Shown here piece after piece: positions 1-5,087 of a stretch of DNA of 6,301 nt. Below the pieces are notes generated by a model. That model saw only the letters and a program-made list of their open reading frames with translations. It ran no database searches and was not told where the DNA came from. Made by a program: the position numbers and the translations under genes. The stretch comes from Actinomycetes bacterium (lineage in GTDB: Bacteria > Actinomycetota > Actinomycetes > S36-B12 > GCA-2699445), in contig JAHZKU010000278.1 of NCBI GenBank assembly GCA_022600255.1, forward strand, positions 1 to 6,301. Direction: 5' to 3'. Position 1 is the first letter of the stretch. Each line of letters opens with the position of its first letter.

Positions 1-4
1 CGGG

Positions 5-2065
5 TCACGAGCGCTTCTCGAATCGGATGCCGATCTCGCGCGTTTGATCCAAGACTGCACTGACTGTGGCTGTTCCCTCTACCACCTGCATACCCGGCTC
101 TACCACCGGTGCCCATCCCGGCGGCGGGGTGACCTGGACGGTGAGGGTCGGGTCGATAAACAACGCCTGGGGTTCTGCGGTGACGCGATAGGTGAGCACC
201 GTTTGCTGTTCGGTGCCGGCTGGATCGTCCGGTGTTTCCGGGAGCGTGCTAGCAAAAGTTCCTGGCGGGAGGTCATAGGAAACCGAGACCAGGCTCTGTC
301 CGCCCGGCGGTGTCCATCCCACGACCCTGATCATGGTGTTTCCGAGGCCGTCATCGATCCATCCCCCGCCGAGCTGACGCCGATTATGTCCAGCAAACGG
401 ACGCACGTTGAAGTCCTGCGGGTAGTCCACCCGGTAGTTCCTCGCCGCTCTAGGTACGTAGAGGATGTAGGCATTCTTCAGCCAACTGGTTTCGTACCCG
501 ATGCGCTCGGGTGGGCCTTCTGGGCGATCGGGGGGAGTGGCATTCGTGAGAGTGAGTGTCTGGCGTACCCGGGCACTGCCGTCCTCGCGGAGATTCACGA
601 CCACGAGTTGATTGCGCTGCTGGAACACATCCACCTTGGACTGGTTACCGTTTTGGGTATACATCGCGGTCCAGTCGCCGGTCTCGGGCGCTTCGACCAC
701 GCCCGCGGCACCGGCACTAAGGGCAAGTTGCTGCAAGCTGCGGTCCTTCATCCACACCTGGAAGTGCCGACCCGGGGCAGTAGACGCGATGGCTTGCGCG
801 GAGTTGACCAGATCGTTGCCCGACAAGACTCGGCTGAGTAGCTCATCCAGCAGTTGCTGGTTGGCCTGCTGGCGGGCGATCGCATCGTCTTGGCCGAACT
901 CTTCGTACGCGTCGATGAGCAGGAGCCGACCGATGTCTTCCGCTGTGACGGTTCCGTAGACCGGGGATTCGATCGGACCTGTCGCTTCCAGCACCGCGGC
1001 GATCGCGGTGAGATCCAGTGCCATGATGCCGTCCACCTCGGGGTAGTTGCCGCCGGTCCACGCGCCGGCCATCTCCTGCGCGCTGAACAGCATGTTCGGG
1101 TGGGTGTTGGTAACCACGAAGGGTCGGTTGCGTTGGTTGCCGAGGAAGAACGGGTTGTAGGCAGGGCCGAACCAGTTAACCCGCGCGTTGAGTGGCGGGA
1201 ATAGTTCGGTGGAGGTTTGTCCCTTGATCGGTATGGAGATGCGGCCGTCGTCGAACTCCACCATCAACAGCGTGAGCGGGGCGCCGAAGCTGGCGCGCAT
1301 CTCGGCCTGGTTGCCGATCGCGATGAGGTAGCGGCGCGGGCCGTCCGCGCCGAGGGCTTGCGGGAGCACCGGTGCGATGTCCACCAGCACTTCCACCGCG
1401 GTTTGCACCGGCGCCATTTCGGCGAGGGCTTGATTGCGGACATCGTCGAGGGGACCGGTGAAGCGTCCGCCGGCCTGCACCGCTTCGAGATTGGCCTCGG
1501 CTTGGGCGAGGTCGTCGAGCACGGTGTCAACGCGGGGTGCGACTTGCTCCAGGCGGTCCAGATCGATGGCGCCATCGGAGAAGATCTTCTGCGCGCCGTC
1601 CTTACCGGATAGGTCCCCGTACAAACTCAGCAGTTCGCCGGTAGCGGCGGTGATCTCATCGGCAGCGGAGACCACGCGCTGCCAGTTCGCAACTGCCGTG
1701 ATGCCGCCTTGGAAGCGAGCGATGAAATCGACCTGCGGGGTGTCCAGGCTGCGGTCGAGGGTTTCGGTGGATTCCAGCGCGAGGCGGTACTCGCTTTCCC
1801 CCGCTGCGTAATCGCCGGCTGTCAGGCCATCGGCTGCCTTGCTGAGGTGATCTTGCAGACCCAATCCGCCGGTGCCGAGCAGGGTGAAGGAATTGACCAA
1901 GCCAGCTTGCAGCCAGAAGACGAATCCTCCGACGATCAGCGCTGCGGCGGTGAGAACGGCCGGCAGGACGATTCCGCGCCGCTCGGTGGCCGGTGGGGCA
2001 GATTTCGGGGTGTCCGAATCGCCGGATTCCCCTGCGGGGGAAGGATTCGGGGAAGGTTCGGACAC
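5..2065 (-). CDS. DUF4012 domain-containing single-pass membrane protein, probable surface-polysaccharide factor
   Basis: Complete 686-residue gene starting at GTG (2063-2065) and ending in TGA. Residues 1-30 are a Ser/Pro/Glu-rich cytoplasmic tail ending in ERR. Residues 32-53 are one hydrophobic segment, and the rest should lie outside the membrane. Residues 70-240 look helical and Ala/Glu/Asp-rich. The DUF4012 core runs roughly 243-450: RRYLIAIGNQAEMRASFG (244-261), FDDGRISI (271-278) and VDGIMALDLTAIAAVLEATGPI (344-365) match the family pattern. Residues 485-686 look beta-rich, with two Pro-rich loops. The family is uncharacterised biochemically but recurs beside polysaccharide genes in actinobacteria. 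Here it lies near an initiating sugar transferase and a secreted hydrolase, so a role in polymer assembly, anchoring or export is inferred. The usual RxTGG-type core motif reads RASFGA, a slight departure. Family assignment is confident; function is not. Confidence 0.88.
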   Translation of the reverse strand: MSEPSPNPSPAGESGDSDTPKSAPPATERRGIVLPAVLTAAALIVGGFVFWLQAGLVNSFTLLGTGGLGLQDHLSKAADGLTAGDYAAGESEYRLALESTETLDRSLDTPQVDFIARFQGGITAVANWQRVVSAADEITAATGELLSLYGDLSGKDGAQKIFSDGAIDLDRLEQVAPRVDTVLDDLAQAEANLEAVQAGGRFTGPLDDVRNQALAEMAPVQTAVEVLVDIAPVLPQALGADGPRRYLIAIGNQAEMRASFGAPLTLLMVEFDDGRISIPIKGQTSTELFPPLNARVNWFGPAYNPFFLGNQRNRPFVVTNTHPNMLFSAQEMAGAWTGGNYPEVDGIMALDLTAIAAVLEATGPIESPVYGTVTAEDIGRLLLIDAYEEFGQDDAIARQQANQQLLDELLSRVLSGNDLVNSAQAIASTAPGRHFQVWMKDRSLQQLALSAGAAGVVEAPETGDWTAMYTQNGNQSKVDVFQQRNQLVVVNLREDGSARVRQTLTLTNATPPDRPEGPPERIGYETSWLKNAYILYVPRAARNYRVDYPQDFNVRPFAGHNRRQLGGGWIDDGLGNTMIRVVGWTPPGGQSLVSVSYDLPPGTFASTLPETPDDPAGTEQQTVLTYRVTAEPQALFIDPTLTVQVTPPPGWAPVVEPGMQVVEGTATVSAVLDQTREIGIRFEKRS

Positions 2066-2077
2066 CCGTGCAGTCTA
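2066..2077 (-). promoter_or_regulatory. Candidate -10 box for a leaderless DUF4012 transcript
   Basis: Read on the minus strand, TAGACT (2072-2077) matches the actinobacterial TANNNT -10 pattern. It is followed by six bases (GCACGG) and then the GTG start codon, so transcription would begin at or next to the first base of the gene. No Shine-Dalgarno sequence precedes the GTG, which fits a leaderless message. I see no convincing -35 hexamer 16-18 bases further upstream. This is inference from spacing only. Confidence 0.4.
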
Positions 2078-2141
2078 CGTTCGCTACGGAGCCATGGGGG
2101 TAGCGCGCCGCTGTTCCACAACACCCACGAGAAGCCCGCAT

Positions 2142-2156
2142 TAACTTCTTTATGCT
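2142..2156 (+). promoter_or_regulatory. Two candidate -10 boxes for the plus-strand membrane gene
   Basis: TAACTT (2142-2147) and TATGCT (2151-2156) both fit TANNNT. From TATGCT there are seven bases to the in-frame GTG at 2164, a spacing that would give a leaderless message starting at that GTG. TAACTT would place the start of transcription near 2154-2155, leaving a leader of about ten bases. Either case excludes the ATG at 2152, which overlaps the second box. A five- to six-pair dyad (arms 2129-2134 and 2145-2150) sits just upstream and could be an operator, or chance. No clear -35 is seen. Confidence 0.35.
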
Positions 2157-3465
2157 TTCACAGGTGGTCGCAACAGAGGGGAGTCACAGCCTTCGATCGC
2201 CTGCGCCTTCTCGAAACCCGGATCGCATCTATCTGACCGTCCTACTAGCCATGTACGCCGTAGCAAGCCTGGTCGCGTGGTGGATCTCCGAGCCCGTCAC
2301 AACGTGGGACTCGCCGCGCTACGTCGGTGGAGACATCTTCCTGTTCCTGAATCCGGGGATTCCTCCGACAGTCCTGTTCAGCCTCATCCAAGAAGCTCGC
2401 ATTGCGACCTTGGTGCAGGTAGTTCTCTATGCGGCGGCATGGTCGAGTTTAGTTATCGCAATCTTCACGTCCTTAAGAGCAACGTGGATCAAGTGGCCAC
2501 TTTCCGTGCTCGCACTCATCGTCTCTTTAACCAGTCCGCTGTGGTCGTGGACCCTTGTTGTCGGCAGCGAAGGACTGACCGTCGTGGCCATCGTCGTCTG
2601 GGTCTCCACCTTCGTGTGGTTGGCCGGTAGCGCAAGAAGCACAACCCTTTTCTTGAGTTTCTTGGCAGCTAGCGCGTTACTGATCACCCGACCACAAACT
2701 CTTATCTTTGTGCTACCCATTCAGGCCGTGCTTTCCATCTGGTGGATCCGCCGTGAATCCATCTCCATCCGTGCCCTGCGATCTGCACTTGTTGTGTCGA
2801 TCGCGGTGCTAGTGGCCGCAACAGGGTGGGCCACCTATCGAGTGGCCCTTTTGGCCAACGATGACGTCTACTCCTTTCGTTACGCCTTGCACAATCTCGT
2901 GGAGAAGACCCCGTCATTTCGCCAGTACGCACTCAACGAAGCACCACCATGCGATGCGATCCCAGCTGCCCTCAACGGTCCTCAACCCTGGACTGATGTC
3001 ATCGCGTTCGACAACACGCTGATCAGCCTTTGTCCAGAAACATTCATTTGGTTCAAGAGCGATCAAGTGTCTCCTCAGGCATGGGTGCTCTACGACCCTG
3101 GTGCCGCAGTGACCAATTTCCGAGACGTGATGTGGGGAATCGCCCTTCCGGTTGGAGCCGAGGATTCGCTCGTCCCCAATGCCCTTGACGATACTCTGCT
3201 TCCAGTTCACAACGTGTGGCTCGCCACCGGTATTGCACTTGTCCTTGGAATCGCGCTGGGCGTATTTGGTCGTATCCGCTATCGCATTACCGGCCTGGGG
3301 GTGTTGGGCGTCGTCATCTCGGTAGGTGCGGTGTCGCTCTACCTCTTTGCCGTGTGGGCCGCTGATGGCTACGACGTCATACGCCACTTGGTTCCGATTA
3401 CGCCTCTGCTACCCGTGGTAGCCCTCGTACTGCCCTCAGCGCTGACGGGAAAACAAGCCCGCTAG
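2152..3465 (+). CDS. Polytopic membrane protein with GT-C glycosyltransferase-like features
   Basis: An open frame of 437 residues from ATG 2152. The GTG at 2164 (residue 5) may be the real start, since neither codon has a Shine-Dalgarno sequence and a -10-like TATGCT covers the ATG. About ten hydrophobic segments are visible, near 27-45, 83-105, 113-133, 136-158, 165-178, 183-198, 208-226, 354-374, 378-400 and 411-430. A hydrophilic loop of about 120 residues (230-352) lies between the seventh and eighth. Features recalling GT-C enzymes, which use lipid-phosphate sugars on the outer face, are TWDSPRY (51-57, acidic residue in the first outer loop), GSEGL (138-142), TRPQT (179-183) and RHLVPITPLLP (411-421). 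I do not recognise a specific family. It is the only plus-strand gene; its GC is about 54% by hand count of seven lines, against about 63% in several neighbouring lines. Transferring or modifying a sugar of the local polymer is inferred. Confidence 0.72.
   Translation: MLSQVVATEGSHSLRSPAPSRNPDRIYLTVLLAMYAVASLVAWWISEPVTTWDSPRYVGGDIFLFLNPGIPPTVLFSLIQEARIATLVQVVLYAAAWSSLVIAIFTSLRATWIKWPLSVLALIVSLTSPLWSWTLVVGSEGLTVVAIVVWVSTFVWLAGSARSTTLFLSFLAASALLITRPQTLIFVLPIQAVLSIWWIRRESISIRALRSALVVSIAVLVAATGWATYRVALLANDDVYSFRYALHNLVEKTPSFRQYALNEAPPCDAIPAALNGPQPWTDVIAFDNTLISLCPETFIWFKSDQVSPQAWVLYDPGAAVTNFRDVMWGIALPVGAEDSLVPNALDDTLLPVHNVWLATGIALVLGIALGVFGRIRYRITGLGVLGVVISVGAVSLYLFAVWAADGYDVIRHLVPITPLLPVVALVLPSALTGKQAR
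3462..3465. other. Shared CTAG: two convergent TAG stop codons overlap
   Basis: The plus-strand membrane gene ends in TAG at 3463-3465. The minus-strand transferase gene ends in TAG read from 3464 to 3462. Both stops lie in one four-base palindrome, so there is no intergenic space and no terminator hairpin between the two genes. Any terminator would have to lie inside the opposing gene. Confidence 0.95.
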
Positions 3466-5009
3466 TACGCGCCCTTGCCGCTGAGAACCACCTTGGCGGT
3501 CTTGGCGACAATCACCAGGTCCAGCGCCGGGGACCAGTTCTCCACGTACTCCAGATCCATGCGCATGCGCTCGTCCCAGTCCACTTCCTTGCGTCCGGAG
3601 ACCTGCCATAGGCCGGTAAGACCGGGCTTGGTGAGGTGGCGGCGATGGTCGGCATCGTCGAACAGGCCGAGTTCCTCCGGCAGAACCGGCCGGGGCCCGA
3701 CGAGGGACATGTTGCCGGCGATCACGTTGACCACCTGCGGCATCTCGTCAATGCTCCAGCGGCGCAGGATCCGGCCGAAGGGGGTGATGCGCGGATCGGC
3801 CTTGTAGCGATCGAAGATCTTTTCGTCGGGTGCACCAATCACCTTGTCGCGGTCTTTGTCGGCACCCTTGTACATGGTGCGGAACTTGGTCACGATGATC
3901 ATCTCGCCGCCGCGGCCAACACGCTGTTGGCTGTAGAAGACCGGTCCCTTGCTGCTGACCAGCGTGCCAATTCCGGCGACGATCATGAACGGCAGGAACA
4001 GGACGAACAGCAAGACGCCGAAGACGATGTCGAGGGTTCGCTTAATCGCCCGCTTGGGGCCGGTGAGGTGCGGCTCGTCCAAGTGCAGCAGCGGCAAGTC
4101 AGCCGCCATGCGCATCGAAACGCGCGGGCCGGCGATATCTCCCACATTCGGAGCGACCATGAGGTCCACGCGCGGGCCTTCAAGGCGCCACGCGAGTTTC
4201 TGAACGACCGTATGTTCCAGTGCGCGGGAGCCGGCAACCGCCACCGTGTCCGCGTCTTCCAGAGAAATCCGCGCCATCACTTCGTCAAGCCACAGGTCGA
4301 GTTCGGTGTCGGTGACATCGACCGGTGGTTCATCGATGACATCCATCACGGTGAATCCGGCGACGGGATCACGGTCGAGCATGTCGACGATCTCGGTTTG
4401 CGTGTTCCCGGAGCCGATCACGATCGTGCGGTGCAGGAAGTGCCCGTACATGCGCTCATGGCGCAGCCATGCGCGCAGCACCCAGCGGACGGTGAGCAGC
4501 AACAGCATGCCCACTGCGAAGGTAATCAGCACGAAACCGCGGGATAGGTCGAGTTTGAGGGCGAAGGAAACGATCGCGATGGCGGCGAACACCAACGCGG
4601 ATGCGCCGACGATGCGTTTGAATTCCTCGGAGCCAACACCCAGGATGCGGGTGTCGTAAGCACCGCGCAGCACCAGCACGCTGATCCAACTGAGAACCAC
4701 CACCGCGGCGAAGAACACGTACGTGCCATCGGAGATGTCGAGGTTGTAGGGGATGGTCCAGCGCAGGATGAAGCCGATGGCCGAAGCAGCGGTGACCGCA
4801 ACCATGTCCCAGATCACCGCACGAGTCGCGTAGACCCTCAGTGGATCGCGGCGAAGGTGCGGGCGGTCGCGGTGGCTGGAAGGTGCGCCCCAACCGACCT
4901 TTCCGGAGGCTGCGGTGTCCTGGGGAATCTCCTCAGCGGGAGGATTCGAGGTGGTCTTGCCGGTGTCGTCACTCAACGCCACGCCCGTCACCTTCCCTTC
5001 CCCAAGCAC
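3462..5009 (-). CDS. Exopolysaccharide polyprenyl glycosylphosphotransferase (WbaP/WcaJ-type initiating sugar transferase)
   Basis: Transfers a sugar phosphate from a nucleotide sugar to undecaprenyl phosphate at the inner membrane face, the first step of polymer repeat-unit synthesis. The 515-residue length suits this class. A polar tail (1-55) precedes four membrane segments near 64-83, 97-115, 135-152 and 157-177. A Rossmann-like CoA_binding_3-type domain follows, with VIGSGNTQTEIVDML at 197-211. The catalytic Bac_transf domain spans about 320-515: KRTLDIVFG (323-331), a hydrophobic membrane hairpin (328-350), GPVFYSQQRVGRGG (355-368), KFRTMY (375-380), SIDEMPQ with the expected catalytic Asp421-Glu422, GNMSLVGPRP (432-441) and KPGLTGLWQVSGR (461-473). 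Nothing essential is missing. The sugar cannot be read from sequence. The start is unsure: GTG at 5009 lies four bases after an extended -10 box, while GTG at 4982 (residue 10) has AAGGTG six bases upstream. The gene follows the hydrolase by 75 bases on the same strand. Confidence 0.95.
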   Translation of the reverse strand: MLGEGKVTGVALSDDTGKTTSNPPAEEIPQDTAASGKVGWGAPSSHRDRPHLRRDPLRVYATRAVIWDMVAVTAASAIGFILRWTIPYNLDISDGTYVFFAAVVVLSWISVLVLRGAYDTRILGVGSEEFKRIVGASALVFAAIAIVSFALKLDLSRGFVLITFAVGMLLLLTVRWVLRAWLRHERMYGHFLHRTIVIGSGNTQTEIVDMLDRDPVAGFTVMDVIDEPPVDVTDTELDLWLDEVMARISLEDADTVAVAGSRALEHTVVQKLAWRLEGPRVDLMVAPNVGDIAGPRVSMRMAADLPLLHLDEPHLTGPKRAIKRTLDIVFGVLLFVLFLPFMIVAGIGTLVSSKGPVFYSQQRVGRGGEMIIVTKFRTMYKGADKDRDKVIGAPDEKIFDRYKADPRITPFGRILRRWSIDEMPQVVNVIAGNMSLVGPRPVLPEELGLFDDADHRRHLTKPGLTGLWQVSGRKEVDWDERMRMDLEYVENWSPALDLVIVAKTAKVVLSGKGAY

Positions 5010-5031
5010 CTCGAAGGTACCAGCGTGACAC
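4969..5031 (-). CDS. Possible 20-residue leader ORF overlapping the transferase start
   Basis: A GTG at 5029-5031 lies nine bases after a near-perfect Shine-Dalgarno sequence (GAGGAGG, 5041-5047). It opens a 20-codon frame ending in TGA at 4969-4971. The peptide would begin MSRWYLRGAWG and is rich in Arg, Gly and Trp. It is out of frame with the transferase gene and runs 41 bases into it, ending just after the transferase's TTG codon 12. It could be a translated leader that couples or limits transferase synthesis on read-through messages from the hydrolase gene. The ribosome site may instead be coincidental, or a single-base error may hide a longer transferase N-terminus. No homology is claimed. 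Confidence 0.25.
   Translation of the reverse strand: MSRWYLRGAWGREGDGRGVE
4989..4994 (-). promoter_or_regulatory. Ribosome-binding site supporting a later transferase start
   Basis: Read on the minus strand, AAGGTG lies six bases before the in-frame GTG at 4980-4982, which is codon 10 of the longest transferase frame. The purine run GGGGAAGGGAAG lies directly upstream. This is better ribosome-binding context than that of the outermost GTG at 5007-5009 and suggests a 506-residue protein. The N-terminal tail is not conserved in this class, so homology will not easily settle the start. Confidence 0.4.
5014..5022 (-). promoter_or_regulatory. Extended -10 box upstream of the transferase gene
   Basis: The minus strand reads TGGTACCTT: a TGN extension followed by the TANNNT hexamer TACCTT (5014-5019). 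The predicted transcription start falls at about 5007-5009, at the outermost GTG. This gives either a leaderless message or a short leader of about 25 bases before GTG 4982. No -35 match is seen at normal spacing, which an extended -10 can tolerate. It suggests the transferase can be transcribed apart from the hydrolase gene. Confidence 0.4.
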
Positions 5032-5040
5032 GTTCGCGGG

Positions 5041-5047
5041 CCTCCTC
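5041..5047 (-). promoter_or_regulatory. Strong Shine-Dalgarno sequence GAGGAGG
   Basis: The minus strand reads GAGGAGG, the best ribosome-binding match noted in this window. The only start codon at normal distance is the GTG at 5029-5031, nine bases downstream, which is out of frame with the transferase. It lies about 32 bases before the outermost transferase GTG, too far to serve it directly. Confidence 0.45.
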
Positions 5048-5067
5048 AGCGCCACTCAGGCACCAAT

Positions 5068-5087
5068 TAGGGGCACTAGCGCCCCTA
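5068..5087 (-). terminator. Hairpin overlapping the hydrolase stop codon; weak terminator or attenuator
   Basis: A perfect seven-pair inverted repeat, TAGGGGC and GCCCCTA, surrounds a six-base loop. On the minus strand the first arm begins with the TAG stop of the hydrolase gene. The sequence after the stem is AATTGG, so there is no real U-tract. It could be a weak or factor-assisted terminator, or a 3'-end stabilising stem that lets some transcription pass into the transferase gene. The stem is clear; its function is inferred. Confidence 0.45.

Noticed and set aside
876..1010. GCGATCGC octamers, as in cyanobacterial HIP1 repeats
   Set aside because: Only about two copies were seen, both in coding sequence at ordinary codons. 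This is expected in GC-rich DNA, and nothing else points to cyanobacteria.
44..1811. Several long plus-strand open frames (up to 265 codons) opposite the DUF4012 gene
   Set aside because: They are antisense shadows of a high-GC gene. Their translations are rich in His, Arg and Ala with no recognisable domain or hydrophobic pattern, and they overlap a gene with clear family motifs.
1656..2141. 161-codon minus-strand frame overlapping the start of the DUF4012 gene
   Set aside because: It is another frame of the DUF4012 coding strand. Its product is low-complexity and Arg-rich, with no domain.
3636..4547. 303-codon plus-strand open frame opposite the transferase
   Set aside because: It lies wholly antisense to a gene with all catalytic motifs of its family, and its His/Asp/Arg-rich translation resembles no protein I know.
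5044..5060. Possible second hairpin in CCTCAGCGCCACTCAGG
   Set aside because: The arms are not reverse complements beyond three bases; it is a partial direct repeat of CTCAG, so no stable stem is supported.
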